A program made the translations under genes and the position numbers. Positions 1 to 9,274 of a stretch of DNA of 64,000 bases are shown piece by piece. The DNA lies in assembly GCF_000425725.1 (NCBI RefSeq), contig NZ_KE384439.1, positions 343,309 through 407,308 of the forward strand, in the 5' to 3' direction. Below the pieces are notes generated by a model, which was not told where the DNA came from, ran no database searches, and saw only the letters and a program-made list of their open reading frames with translations. Each line of letters begins with the position of its first letter. The stretch's first letter is position 1. The stretch is from Halomonas halocynthiae DSM 14573. Lineage in GTDB: Bacteria; Pseudomonadota; Gammaproteobacteria; Pseudomonadales; Halomonadaceae.

Positions 1-1683
1 GGGTTGCTGGGGTTGCTGGGTAGTCGCATTGACCAGCTGGGAGGTGATCGGCATGTGGCTCAGGTTGCGGCCGTGTTAGGGCGGCGCTTTCGGCTGGATT
101 TTCTGGCGGAGTGCAGTGGCGTTAATGGCGCTGAGCTGGAAAACGCGTTAGCGCATATGGAACGCTTGGAGATTATCGAGCCAGTTAGTCAAGGGCATGA
201 AATACGTGAATATCAATTTACACATCAGCTGCTGCAGGAAGCGGCTTATCTATCATGCCCAAAAGACATTCGGGCTGCCTTGCATACCCAGTTTATTGCC
301 TTGATTGAGCAGCGTTTTCCTGTGTGGATCAGCCGTCGTTCCGGCGAGTTTGCCAGCCACCTTCGGCGCAGCGGCCAATACGTTCGCGCTGCTCGTTATT
401 TTGAGCTAACGGCGAGAGAAGCCATGAATGTGAGTGCTAATCGTACGGCGTTGCGCATGGCTGATGCTGGCCTTGCGAGCCTGCGAGATGCGGATGGTCA
501 ATCTGAGCGGGAAATCAGCTTGCATAATGTGAGGGGGCAGGCGGCTTTTGCACTTGAAGGGCATGGCTCACCCACCGCTCACGAGAGCTTTACGCATGCA
601 CGCAATCTTTTAAAAAGAGAGCGTGGTGATACGTCAATGGATGTTGGATATTACGAGCAAGTGTTTTTGGTGAAATGGGGCTTGTGGGTAGGCTGCAGCC
701 AGCGTCATGCTCACGGGGAAGCTTTTCAGCTGGCAGAGCGTCTTGCTGAAATTGCAGGCAAGCTTAGCGATGTGCGCTATGGCCGGCTGGCTGATTTTGC
801 GCGAGCTAGCTGCGATTACTGGTCGGGTCGAATCGCCACGGCTGGTCAGCGCTTGGATGCGCTCGACCCGCTCAACTCGCCGATGATGATTAATTCATTG
901 TCATATTCCGAACATCCTCAGGTCACGGCAGCGTGTTATCAGGCGTGGGCGATGTGTCTGCGCGGTGATTATCGCCGGGCGAGTGTACAGATCGAAGCAG
1001 CGATTCGTCTCGCCGAGCGAATTAATCACCCAGGTAGCTTAGCCATGGCCTTGTTGTATGCTGCGGCTCAATACCGCCAGTTGGGACATGTTCAATTGGC
1101 CGCGCAGCGCGTTGAGCGTGCCTACCACTTAGCAGACTCACCAGATCTGCAGTTATGGCAGATTGCGGCCCGCACTATGCTGGGTTGGCAGTCGGCGCTG
1201 AGCGGTGATCCTGCAGGGCTGGAGCGCATGGACTCAGCTCAGCAAGAGCTGGCAGAAACGACTGGACGTGATCCGTACGAATACCCCATTTTGGCGTTGG
1301 TTGATGCGCTGTTAGCACTGGAGGAGTTGCCGCGCGCTGAAGGCTATCTGGATCGTTGCCTGGGCATTGCTCGCCAATGTTTGCCACTATTTGTGCCAGA
1401 GCTGGCGACTCAATTGGCTCGGGTGCGCAAACAGCGCGGGAGTTGTGCTGTGGAGGTATCTCGGCTGATTCAGCTGGCGCTTGAACAGGCATGTGATGAT
1501 GGCAACGTGCACCAGCAGTTGTGTGCCCTGGAAGCTTGGCTGACGTTAGTTGACCCTGGTGATATTGAGATGAGAAGCGATTTTCGCCGTCTGCTTGGCG
1601 AAGTTAGCTATAGCGATGCACCGATTCTGATTCGTTGGCGAGCCTTGCTTGATCAGATTGAGCCGACGAATTCAGGGGGATGA
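1..1683 (+). CDS. STAND-type ATPase/TPR regulator, C-terminal part (5' end outside window)
   Basis: The reading frame is open from the first base, so the true start and the expected N-terminal part (nucleotide-binding domain, possibly with a cyclase, kinase or DNA-binding domain) lie upstream. What remains is about 560 residues. The beginning (QVAAVLGRRF, then FTHQLLQEAAY near residue 76) matches the winged-helix segment that follows the AAA_16/STAND ATPase domain in class III cyclase- or LuxR/BTAD-associated regulators. The rest is helical and Ala/Leu/Arg-rich with degenerate TPR-like units (for example AAQRVERAYHLADSP, ALVDALLALEELPRAEGYLD). These proteins are usually signal-sensing scaffolds in which the TPR region holds the ATPase inactive. 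The effector domain cannot be seen, so no specific function is assigned. It ends in TGA and is followed by a convergent gene. Confidence 0.6.
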   Translation, partial: GLLGLLGSRIDQLGGDRHVAQVAAVLGRRFRLDFLAECSGVNGAELENALAHMERLEIIEPVSQGHEIREYQFTHQLLQEAAYLSCPKDIRAALHTQFIALIEQRFPVWISRRSGEFASHLRRSGQYVRAARYFELTAREAMNVSANRTALRMADAGLASLRDADGQSEREISLHNVRGQAAFALEGHGSPTAHESFTHARNLLKRERGDTSMDVGYYEQVFLVKWGLWVGCSQRHAHGEAFQLAERLAEIAGKLSDVRYGRLADFARASCDYWSGRIATAGQRLDALDPLNSPMMINSLSYSEHPQVTAACYQAWAMCLRGDYRRASVQIEAAIRLAERINHPGSLAMALLYAAAQYRQLGHVQLAAQRVERAYHLADSPDLQLWQIAARTMLGWQSALSGDPAGLERMDSAQQELAETTGRDPYEYPILALVDALLALEELPRAEGYLDRCLGIARQCLPLFVPELATQLARVRKQRGSCAVEVSRLIQLALEQACDDGNVHQQLCALEAWLTLVDPGDIEMRSDFRRLLGEVSYSDAPILIRWRALLDQIEPTNSGG

Positions 1684-1707
1684 CAACCGATAGGTCAGAA
1701 GCCGTTA

Positions 1708-2007
1708 TCAGGTAGCAATCTCTAGTGCGTTAATGCGCTCTAATGCCTCTAGGCGATCGTTGCCACATAGTGCGTTATCGAACAAGAAACGTTCGCAGAC
1801 TTGTGGGCGACGCGGGTCGTTAAAGAGTCGGCAAAGATTGTTATCGTCGAGCTGAATGCACCGTTGGCCGGCGGGTTTGCCATTAGGCATGCCGGGAATT
1901 GCTGAGCTGATTGATGGGGCAATACAACAAGCACCACAGCCAGCGCGGCATGTGGCGTCGAGCTGCGAGGAGGGTGTGTTGCTGGCAAAGCTAATAAGAG
2001 CGGGCAT
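1708..2007 (-). CDS. YkgJ/YeiW-like CxxCxxCC-cluster protein
   Basis: Small protein of 99 residues with the cysteine cluster CRAGCGACC followed by IAPSISSAIPGMPNGKPAG, which closely resembles E. coli YeiW (UPF0153, YkgJ-type zinc/iron-chelating family). Later cysteines (RCIQLDD, LCRLF, QVCERF, LCGN) complete the probable metal site. The biochemical role of the family is unknown. The start chosen is the ATG at 2007. A TTG at 2049 in the same frame would add 14 residues, but neither start has a convincing Shine-Dalgarno sequence. It converges with the upstream ATPase/TPR gene and is divergent from trhP. Confidence 0.75.
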   Translation of the reverse strand: MPALISFASNTPSSQLDATCRAGCGACCIAPSISSAIPGMPNGKPAGQRCIQLDDNNLCRLFNDPRRPQVCERFLFDNALCGNDRLEALERINALEIAT

Positions 2008-2234
2008 GAGCGGAGGCTTTGTAAGTCGCTGTACAGGGGGAAATAGCAAGGCCGCTAGATTAGCGAAATGGATGTCTTGTGGCCAGCACCTTCGCCAGTT
2101 GGTAGAATCTCGCGCCTTTCCTTATTCGTGTCGATTTGTGGTGTGGCCTGTACTTTGCCGTGAGGGTGTACCGTAAGGGTTTAGTACACGCACTACGCCG
2201 ATCGCACCATCGTCCTGACAACGGTGAATATTTC

Positions 2235-3659
2235 ATGAAAGCTCCAGAGCTTCTCTCGCCTGCCGGCACTTTTAAAAATATGCGTTATGCGTTTGCTTAT
2301 GGCGCCGATGCCGTCTATGCCGGCCAGCCGCGCTATTCATTACGCGTACGTAATAACGATTTCAAGATCGACAACCTGCACCGTGGCATTGCCTATGCCC
2401 ATGAGCGGGGTAAGCAATTTTATGTGGCGTCGAATATCGCTCCGCATAACAGCAAACTTAAAACGTATCTGCGTGATATGGAGCCGGTTATTGAGGCGGG
2501 CCCTGATGCGTTAATTATGTCTGATCCTGGGTTGATCATGATGGTGCGCGAGCAGTGGCCGGAACAGGTGATTCACTTGTCGGTGCAGTCCAACGTCGTT
2601 AACTATGCGGCTGCGCGATTCTGGCAGCAGCAGGGAATCAGCCGGATTATTTTGTCGCGGGAGCTGTCGCTGCGTGAGATTGGTGAGATTCGTGCTGAGT
2701 GTCCAGACCTTGAGATCGAAACCTTTGTTCATGGCGCGCTCTGCATTGCCTACTCTGGTCGCTGCCTACTGTCAGGTTACTTCAATCATCGTGACCCTAA
2801 TCAGGGGACCTGCACCAATGCGTGTCGCTGGAAGTACAATACTGTGGCGGCAGCGCAGGATGAAACGGGGGACTTAGTGCCGGCCAACTCAGCGCGTGCA
2901 CATGCAGCGAGCGGTGTATGGACGCCGGATCAAGGACAGCCGAGCAGCTTGATTGCTTCTGGTGGAGGGAGTGCTGAGTTTGAAAGTAGTGCTACCGCAG
3001 GCGGGGTTGAGGGGCAGGGCGAGCTTTCTGCGCTGATTGAAGACCGGACTCGTCCCGGCGAGTTAATGCCGGTGTTCGAAGATGAACACGGCACCTACAT
3101 TATGAACTCTAAAGATCTGCGTGCTGTGCAGCATGTACCACAGTTGACAGAGATGGGCGTTAGTTCACTCAAAATCGAAGGGCGGACCAAGTCGCATTAC
3201 TACGTGGCCCGGACGGCGCAAGTGTATCGCCGTGCTATCGATGACGCCGTCGCTGGAAGACCGTTTGATATGCGTCTTATGAACGAGCTAGATAATCTCG
3301 CTAATCGTGGCTATACCGAAGGCTTTTACCGCCGCCATGTGCATGATGAGTATCAGAACTATGAGCAGGGCAATTCGATCGGGGTGCAGCAGCAATTTGT
3401 GGGTGAAGTTGTTGATTACGACCCACAACAAGGCTGGTTGACGATTGAGGTTAAAAATCGTTTTGAGGTGGGTGACGGTATGGAGCTGATGCTGCCTGGT
3501 GGAAATCGTCGCTTCACGCTTGAATATATTGAAAACAAACACGGTGAATCAACCGGCGCGGCTCCGGGGTCAGGCCATGTGGTGCGAATCCCCATTCCAG
3601 GAGAGCCGATTGCTGAGGAGCGCATCGCGTATGCACTGCTGATGCGCGACCTGAGTTGA
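2235..3659 (+). CDS. trhP: tRNA 5-hydroxyuridine synthesis protein TrhP (YegQ), peptidase U32 family
   Basis: 474-residue U32-family protein. The start ELLSPAGTFKNMRYAFAYGADAVYAG and the core motif EIETFVHGALCIAYSGRCLLSGY are typical of YegQ/TrhP, which with prephenate as precursor is needed for 5-hydroxyuridine formation at position 34 of several tRNAs. Conserved cysteines (ALC, GRC, GTCTNAC) probably carry the Fe-S cluster proposed for the family. The start is the ATG at 2235; the open frame extends 33 codons further upstream but that part does not look like the family. Between the conserved CRWKYN and RPGELMPVFEDEHGTYIMNSKDLRA there is a Gly/Ser/Ala-rich stretch about 30 residues longer than I recall for E. 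coli YegQ, probably a surface loop. It is monocistronic and convergent with lpxH. Confidence 0.9.
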   Translation: MKAPELLSPAGTFKNMRYAFAYGADAVYAGQPRYSLRVRNNDFKIDNLHRGIAYAHERGKQFYVASNIAPHNSKLKTYLRDMEPVIEAGPDALIMSDPGLIMMVREQWPEQVIHLSVQSNVVNYAAARFWQQQGISRIILSRELSLREIGEIRAECPDLEIETFVHGALCIAYSGRCLLSGYFNHRDPNQGTCTNACRWKYNTVAAAQDETGDLVPANSARAHAASGVWTPDQGQPSSLIASGGGSAEFESSATAGGVEGQGELSALIEDRTRPGELMPVFEDEHGTYIMNSKDLRAVQHVPQLTEMGVSSLKIEGRTKSHYYVARTAQVYRRAIDDAVAGRPFDMRLMNELDNLANRGYTEGFYRRHVHDEYQNYEQGNSIGVQQQFVGEVVDYDPQQGWLTIEVKNRFEVGDGMELMLPGGNRRFTLEYIENKHGESTGAAPGSGHVVRIPIPGEPIAEERIAYALLMRDLS

Positions 3660-3728
3660 TAGCTTACATTGATACCTTAACAAGGCCAGCTGCTCAACAG
3701 TGTCGTTAGTTCAACGGCAGTGTTGTGG

Positions 3729-4490
3729 TTAGCTTAGGGGAAATTCACGCAGGACGGGCTGCTGGTGCGGGCCAATCTCGATTTCCCAACCTTTGCCTGG
3801 CTGCCAGTCGCCCAGCACCAGCCGTTGCGCAGGCTGACCATTGACGTCAAGTTCATGTACGGCTGGGCGATGAGTGTGGCCGTGAATCATCGTGGTGACA
3901 TTGTGCGCTGCCATGGCATCAATGACTGCTTGGGGTGTGACGTCCATGATGTCCTCGGCTTTGTTGGTATTCGCCTCGCCAGATTTTTCGCGCAACTGGT
4001 GAGCGAGTGCCAGCCGGTCAGGAATCGGCATAGACAGTATCTGCGCTTGCCAGCGTGGGTCGCGAGCTTGGCTGCGAAACGCCATGTAAGCATCATCTTG
4101 AGTGCACAAGCTGTCACCATGCATCAGCAATACACGCTGGTTTCCCCACTCGACCACGCTGGGGTCGCTAAGTAGTGTTGCACCAGCCTGGCGTGCAAAC
4201 TCTTCCCCCAGTAAAAAGTCGCGGTTGCCGTGCATTAAATAAATCGCGGTGCCAGCAGTGGCGCGTGCCTTCAATGCCTGGGCAATGCGAAGGGCCAGCG
4301 TGGCACTGCCTGTGGGGTCAGCCTTGCCAAGGGTAAGCAGGTCGTCACCAATCCAGGCTTCGAAAAAATCGCCGAGAATATATATGGCTTCAGCATCACA
4401 GGCGCGACGTTCTAACCAGTCAATAAAACCTTCTGTAATGGCGGGTGCGCCAGGATGCAGGTGCAAATCAGAGATGAGCAGGGTAGACAT
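3729..4490 (-). CDS. lpxH: UDP-2,3-diacylglucosamine diphosphatase LpxH
   Basis: 253-residue calcineurin-like phosphoesterase that hydrolyses UDP-2,3-diacylglucosamine to lipid X and UMP in lipid A synthesis, acting at the inner face of the inner membrane. The metallophosphoesterase motifs are visible: LISDLHLH at the N-terminus, GDFFEAWIGDD, HGNRDFLLG, LMHGDSL and MIHGHTHRPA. Length fits E. coli LpxH (about 240). The start is the ATG at 4490 (MSTLLISD); the frame is open 20 codons further but that extension is not family-like. It lies 123 nt downstream of ppiB on the same strand, an arrangement conserved in Pseudomonas, so the two are probably cotranscribed. The gap holds an inverted repeat (4550-4556 with 4576-4582) without a T-tract. 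Confidence 0.93.
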   Translation of the reverse strand: MSTLLISDLHLHPGAPAITEGFIDWLERRACDAEAIYILGDFFEAWIGDDLLTLGKADPTGSATLALRIAQALKARATAGTAIYLMHGNRDFLLGEEFARQAGATLLSDPSVVEWGNQRVLLMHGDSLCTQDDAYMAFRSQARDPRWQAQILSMPIPDRLALAHQLREKSGEANTNKAEDIMDVTPQAVIDAMAAHNVTTMIHGHTHRPAVHELDVNGQPAQRLVLGDWQPGKGWEIEIGPHQQPVLREFPLS

Positions 4491-4613
4491 GACAAAACTC
4501 GGTGATGGCAAATGAAAAAAGAAAACCCACCGGTGTAGCGAAACGTACAAAGGGCGGCAGACAAAGTGACATGCTCGCCCTTGTGCAGACCACGGGCTTT
4601 TTCTGCTGGGTGT

Positions 4614-5105
4614 TTATTTGACGTAGGCGCGTTTAATGACGACGTCGTCAGCAGGCACATCAGCGTGCATGTCGCGGCGGGTTGTTGCTACGCCCTTAAT
4701 GCGGTTGACTACGTCCATGCCATCAACAACTTCGCCAAACACGGTGTATCCCCAGCCCTGAAGGTTCTTGCCGCGATGATTCAGGAAGTCGTTATCGCCG
4801 ACATTGATGAAAAACTGTGCGGTAGCAGAGTGAGGATCTTGGGTGCGAGCCATGGCCAGCGTGCCGATGGTATTAGCTAGGCCGTTATCGGCTTCGTTTT
4901 CAATGGGCTCGCGGGTTGCTTTCTGCTCGAATTTTTCATCAAACCCACCGCCTTGTACCATGAAGCCGTCAATAACACGGTGGAACAGGGTTCCGTCGTA
5001 GAATCCGTCACGTACATATTGCTCGAAGTTGGCGGCTGTTTTTGGGGCCTTGTCGTGATTCAGCTCAATGGTGATGTCGCCAAAATTGGTTTCTAGAACG
5101 ATCAT
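4614..5105 (-). CDS. ppiB: Peptidyl-prolyl cis-trans isomerase B (cyclophilin)
   Basis: 163-residue single-domain cyclophilin. It carries the catalytic segment [16 protein letters not shown], then [26 protein letters not shown] and [15 protein letters not shown]. There is no signal peptide, so it corresponds to cytoplasmic PpiB rather than periplasmic PpiA. The start is the ATG at 5105 ([11 protein letters not shown]), preceded by an AGGAAG-like ribosome site. The family accelerates prolyl isomerisation during folding. It is divergent from glnS across 199 nt and lies upstream of lpxH in the same direction. Confidence 0.95.
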   Translation of the reverse strand: MIVLETNFGDITIELNHDKAPKTAANFEQYVRDGFYDGTLFHRVIDGFMVQGGGFDEKFEQKATREPIENEADNGLANTIGTLAMARTQDPHSATAQFFINVGDNDFLNHRGKNLQGWGYTVFGEVVDGMDVVNRIKGVATTRRDMHADVPADDVVIKRAYVK

Positions 5106-5173
5106 GGGGTCTTCCTGTTTGAAAGAGTAGGTCACGCCCAGTGTATTGATGTGAAGCGCTGCTGGCGCGACGT

Positions 5174-5202
5174 GGCATCGCTGGGTCTCGAAGCGCTATA
5201 AT
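5174..5202 (+). promoter_or_regulatory. Candidate glnS sigma-70 promoter
   Basis: A perfect TATAAT at 5197-5202 stands about 100 nt before the glnS start in the glnS/ppiB divergent gap. The -35 region (TGGCAT/GGCATC around 5173-5179) is poor. The assignment rests on the -10 alone. Confidence 0.45.
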
Positions 5203-5304
5203 AGCCGCTTTGTGTCGATGCGCGAACCCGTCGTGAAATACAATTGTTAAGCACAGCGGCTACGCTCGAGTAGCCAGCGTTCAATCAGAGGTTGTCGAAC
5301 CAAC

Positions 5305-6984
5305 ATGAGTAGTGAGATCACCAACGCACCGAATTTTATTCGTAACCAGATCAACGAAGAGCTTGAGACGGGCCGTCAAAGCAAGGTTGTGACGCGCTTC
5401 CCGCCTGAGCCCAACGGCTTTCTTCATGTTGGCCATGCGAAGTCCATCTGTTTAAATTTCGGGCTGGCTGAGCAGTTTAATGGCGATTGCCATTTGCGTT
5501 TCGACGATACCAATCCGGCTAAGGAAGAGCAGCAATACGTCGACTCGATCAAAGAAGATATTCATTGGCTCGGTTTTCAATGGGCCGGTGAGGTGTGCTA
5601 TGCCTCGGATTATTTCGAACAGCTATATGCCTGGGCTCAGCACTTGATTCGTGAAGGAAAGGCGTATGTTGATGATCTTTCACCAGATGAGATTCGTGAG
5701 TACCGTGGGACGTTGACAGAACCGGGACGGCCTAGTCCTTACCGCGAGCGCGGCGTTGAAGAAAATCTTGAGTTACTTGAACAGATGCGCGCTGGCAATG
5801 TTGCAGAAGGTAAGAAAGTGCTGCGTGCCAAGATCGATATGTCATCCCCCAATATCAATCTGCGTGACCCGATTCTGTATCGGGTGCGTCATGCTGAGCA
5901 CCATCAAACCGGCAATACGTGGAAAATTTACCCGTCCTATGACTTTACACACGGGCAGTCTGATGCCATTGAGGGCATCACGCATTCGATCTGTACGCTA
6001 GAGTTTGAGGACCATCGGCCACTCTATGAATGGTTCCTGAGTCATCTACCCGTACCCGCTAAGCCGCGCCAAATTGAGTTTGCGCGCCTCAAATTGGGTT
6101 ATACCTTAACCTCCAAGCGCAAGCTCAAGCTGTTGGTTGATGAAAATATCGTTGATGGCTGGGATGACCCGCGCATGCCAACGATTTCTGGGCTACGTCG
6201 CCGTGGTTATACGCCGGCGGCAATTCGCAAGTTTTGCGAGATGATCGGTGTGACCCGTGCTGATAGTGGTGTGGTGGATATCGCCATGCTGACGCATGCG
6301 ATTCGTTCCGATCTTGAAGATAACGCTCCGCGTGCGATGTGCGTGCTTGACCCCATAAAGGTCGTGTTGACCAACGTTGCTGAAGGGCATCAGGAAGTCT
6401 ACGAAGTGCCCGGTCACCCAGCACGTGAAGATATGGGGCTGAGACAGGTGCCGTTTGGTCGTGAGTTGTACATCGACCGTGAGGATTTCATGGAGGACGC
6501 GCCAAAGAAATTCTTCCGTCTGGCACCGGGCAAAGAAGTACGTTTGCGCAACTCATATGTCATTCGCTGTGATGAGGTCATCAAGGGTAGCAGTGGTGAG
6601 ATTAGTGAGCTGCACTGTTCTGTGGATTTCGACACCTTGGGCAAGAATCCAGAAGGGCGGAAGGTAAAAGGGGTTATTCACTGGGTAAGTGCTGAGCAGG
6701 CGTTACCGATTGAAGTTCGCCTTTATGACAACCTATTTACCGTAGAACAGCCTGATCGTGATAAAGACGCTGATTTTTTTGATCACCTCAACCCTGAGTC
6801 GTTAGTGATCGTTCAGGGCATGGCCGAGCCAAGTTTGGCGAAGGCGCAACCCGAGAGCCGCTACCAGTTCGAGCGCTTAGGTTATTTCTGTGCGGACCGT
6901 CATGCGTGTATTGATGGAAAACTAGTATTTAACCGTACGGTAGGGCTGCGTGACAGCTGGGCGAAGATCAAGAAAAAGGGGTGA
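5305..6984 (+). CDS. glnS: Glutaminyl-tRNA synthetase
   Basis: 559-residue class I GlnRS that charges tRNA-Gln with glutamine. The HIGH-type motif is [15 protein letters not shown] (residues ~33-47), and the class-defining stretch [20 protein letters not shown] follows the KMSKS-type loop. That loop reads LTSKRKL, whereas I recall VMSKRKL from E. coli and Pseudomonas, so Met is replaced by Thr. The C-terminal anticodon-binding beta barrels ([33 protein letters not shown]) are intact and the length is normal. The start is the ATG at 5305. cysS begins 3 nt after the stop, so the two synthetases form a tight operon. Confidence 0.97.
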   Translation: MSSEITNAPNFIRNQINEELETGRQSKVVTRFPPEPNGFLHVGHAKSICLNFGLAEQFNGDCHLRFDDTNPAKEEQQYVDSIKEDIHWLGFQWAGEVCYASDYFEQLYAWAQHLIREGKAYVDDLSPDEIREYRGTLTEPGRPSPYRERGVEENLELLEQMRAGNVAEGKKVLRAKIDMSSPNINLRDPILYRVRHAEHHQTGNTWKIYPSYDFTHGQSDAIEGITHSICTLEFEDHRPLYEWFLSHLPVPAKPRQIEFARLKLGYTLTSKRKLKLLVDENIVDGWDDPRMPTISGLRRRGYTPAAIRKFCEMIGVTRADSGVVDIAMLTHAIRSDLEDNAPRAMCVLDPIKVVLTNVAEGHQEVYEVPGHPAREDMGLRQVPFGRELYIDREDFMEDAPKKFFRLAPGKEVRLRNSYVIRCDEVIKGSSGEISELHCSVDFDTLGKNPEGRKVKGVIHWVSAEQALPIEVRLYDNLFTVEQPDRDKDADFFDHLNPESLVIVQGMAEPSLAKAQPESRYQFERLGYFCADRHACIDGKLVFNRTVGLRDSWAKIKKKG

Positions 6985-6987
6985 TGG

Positions 6988-8406
6988 GTGAGAATAAAAA
7001 TTTATAACACGATGACGCGACGTAAAGAGCCCTTGACTCCGCTGGAGCCTGGTAAGGTGCGCTTGTATGTTTGCGGCATGACGGTGTACGACTACTGCCA
7101 CTTAGGGCATGCGCGGGTGATGGTTGCTTTCGATGTTATTAGTCGTTATCTGCGTGAGCGTGGCTACGACGTGACGTATGTGCGCAACATTACCGATATT
7201 GACGATAAGATTCTTAAGCGTGCTGAAGAAAATGGCGAAGCGATTGATGCTCTGACAGGCCGCATGATTGATGCCATGCATGAAGATGAGGCGCGTTTGA
7301 GTGTGTTGCCTCCGGACCAAGAGCCGCGTGCCACCCATCATATGGCTGAAATAATCGCTATGATCGAGACGCTAATTGCCAAGGGCTATGCCTATGCAGC
7401 AGGCAATGGTGACGTGTATTACCGTGTGCGTCAGTTCGAAGGGTATGGAAAGCTCAATAATCGCGATCTTGATGAAATGCGCTCAGGGGCTCGTATCGAC
7501 GTTGATGAGCATAAAGAAGACCCGTTGGATTTTGTCTTATGGAAAGCCGCAAAACCTGGAGAGACGCGTTGGCCGTCGCCATGGGGTGAAGGGCGACCAG
7601 GTTGGCATATCGAATGCTCAGCAATGTCCAAGTGCTGCCTGGGGGACACCTTTGATATTCATGGTGGAGGGCCAGACTTGACCTTTCCGCACCATGAAAA
7701 TGAAATTGCTCAGTCCGAAGCGGCGAATGGCAAACCATTTGTGAATACTTGGATGCATGCTGGTGCCGTGCGTGTGGATCAGGAAAAGATGTCCAAGTCG
7801 TTGGGTAACTTTTTTACGATTCGCGAAGTGTTGGAGCACCACGCACCGGAAGTGGTGCGTTATCTGTTGGTTGCCAGTCATTACCGCAGTGCAATCAATT
7901 ACTCTGCTGAGTCCTTGGTGGGTGCGCGAAAGTCATTGGAGCGTTTTTATAGTGCGCTGGAAGGCATTGAACTGCCGACATCCGAAAGCGTGGATGAGAG
8001 TGGCGAAACCTTGCCTGAGATAGCGAGCTATGCTGAGCGCTTTTATGCGGCCATGGATGATGATTTCAACACACCGGGTGCACTTTCGGTGCTGTTTGAC
8101 TTAACGCGCGAGCTTAATCGTGCCAAGACGTCGTCGCCAGATGTCGTGCCTAGGTTGGCGGTAGAATTGAAAAGATTGGGTGGTGTCTTGGGGCTGTTGC
8201 AGCAATCGGAGGCATTTTTCAACACTCACGTCTCAGAGTTGCCGCTGTCAGAAGAGGCGATTCAGGAAAAAATCGCGGCACGTGACGCGGCAAAAAAAGC
8301 AAAACATTTTGCCGAGGCGGACAATATTCGCGACGAGCTGGCCGCTCTGGGAATCGTGCTCAAAGACTCTCGGGAAGGGACTCGCTGGACCTTCGAACCG
8401 TCTTGA
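6988..8406 (+). CDS. cysS: Cysteinyl-tRNA synthetase
   Basis: 472-residue class I CysRS. Motifs seen: [16 protein letters not shown] (HIGH motif and first zinc cysteine), [13 protein letters not shown] (second zinc cysteine), [13 protein letters not shown] (zinc His/Glu), and [10 protein letters not shown]. The C-terminal helical anticodon-binding region and the short terminal domain are present. The start is a GTG at 6988 (encoding M-R-I-K-I-Y-N-T), three bases after the glnS stop, with an AAGGGG ribosome site lying inside the glnS 3' end; translational coupling is likely. It converges with the kinase-like gene downstream. Confidence 0.97.
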   Translation: MRIKIYNTMTRRKEPLTPLEPGKVRLYVCGMTVYDYCHLGHARVMVAFDVISRYLRERGYDVTYVRNITDIDDKILKRAEENGEAIDALTGRMIDAMHEDEARLSVLPPDQEPRATHHMAEIIAMIETLIAKGYAYAAGNGDVYYRVRQFEGYGKLNNRDLDEMRSGARIDVDEHKEDPLDFVLWKAAKPGETRWPSPWGEGRPGWHIECSAMSKCCLGDTFDIHGGGPDLTFPHHENEIAQSEAANGKPFVNTWMHAGAVRVDQEKMSKSLGNFFTIREVLEHHAPEVVRYLLVASHYRSAINYSAESLVGARKSLERFYSALEGIELPTSESVDESGETLPEIASYAERFYAAMDDDFNTPGALSVLFDLTRELNRAKTSSPDVVPRLAVELKRLGGVLGLLQQSEAFFNTHVSELPLSEEAIQEKIAARDAAKKAKHFAEADNIRDELAALGIVLKDSREGTRWTFEPS

Positions 8407-8448
8407 TTGCTAAGAGGGTTCGATAGAAAAACGTCGTTGATGAAGCAC

Positions 8449-9162
8449 TCAGGTTTTATCCGTATCGAGCAGCACGCTTAGTTGGTGTAACACGTGCTGC
8501 CGATAGATGTCTCCACCCAGCTTGGAGGCGCTCATAGAGCGCTTGATAGCGGCCCAGCGTTTGCTTGGGTGTTGCGGCAAGCGGCGCAAGTGAGTATCTA
8601 TCCAGATCAGCTTGTTGTCGTTTGCCACTAACAAATTGTTGTAGTGCAAGTCGCGAAGCGTATAGCCATGACGAACGATCTGAGCAATGTCTTGGCATAA
8701 CGTGTTCAGAAATGCTAGGCGTTGTTGATGGTCTAATGTCGCAAATACTTCACTGCTTGGGCGAGCATGCTGGAGATGTTCCATGAGTAATAGGGAGGCA
8801 TTGGGATTGAATGGGTTCAGCGAGACTCCCCATCCGTAATATTGCGGAGTGGAAAGGCCTAGGCGTTGCAGTATCCGGCCACAGTGGTACTCTTTTCGCG
8901 CATCAAACTGGAATAACCAGCGCTTTTCCATATAATCCCGCCCAAGCCACTTGAGTGTCTGATGGGTGCGGTTAAACTTGTCTGGAACGACTTTAGCTAA
9001 TATTTTATTGTTTTTAGAGAGAAAAAATCGGCTACTGGCGACAGACTCGAAAACGTCGGTAGTCGACGTCGCGCTCAGCTCTAGCGAACCCGACAATTCG
9101 TGATCGTGGGCCAATAAGTAACGACAATGCGTCCCATCCAGCGACAGGTTAAGCAGTTTCAA
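8449..9162 (-). CDS. Lipopolysaccharide kinase (Kdo/WaaP)-family protein
   Basis: 237-residue protein with kinase-like signatures: a Lys in ILAKVVPDKF, the catalytic-loop-like HGYTLRDLHYNNLLVAND (residues ~170-187) and the metal-binding-like LIWIDTHLRR. This pattern fits the WaaP/KdkA/InaA superfamily of small eukaryote-like kinases that phosphorylate LPS core sugars. The exact substrate cannot be told. The start is placed at a TTG at 9162 because an AGGAG lies 7 nt upstream. The ATG at 9210 would add 16 residues (MLTFAVVIKVTHRSLC) and has no such site. It lies downstream of and codirectional with the HisC-like gene. Confidence 0.65.
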   Translation of the reverse strand: MKLLNLSLDGTHCRYLLAHDHELSGSLELSATSTTDVFESVASSRFFLSKNNKILAKVVPDKFNRTHQTLKWLGRDYMEKRWLFQFDARKEYHCGRILQRLGLSTPQYYGWGVSLNPFNPNASLLLMEHLQHARPSSEVFATLDHQQRLAFLNTLCQDIAQIVRHGYTLRDLHYNNLLVANDNKLIWIDTHLRRLPQHPSKRWAAIKRSMSASKLGGDIYRQHVLHQLSVLLDTDKT

Positions 9163-9274
9163 GCACAGGCTCCTATGTGTAACTTTTATGACAACTGCAA
9201 AGGTTAGCATAGCGCAATACTCAGTGGCAGAGCGCTAGCCTGGCTAACAAGAGGTGTTGGGTCTTTTGTTGTTC

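Noticed and set aside
2136-2234. N-terminal extension of TrhP
   Set aside because: The frame is open, but the extension is not family-like and the ATG at 2235 gives the expected N-terminus.
4550-4582. Inverted repeat between ppiB and lpxH as a terminator
   Set aside because: The 7-bp stem has a 19-nt loop and no T-run on the transcribed strand.
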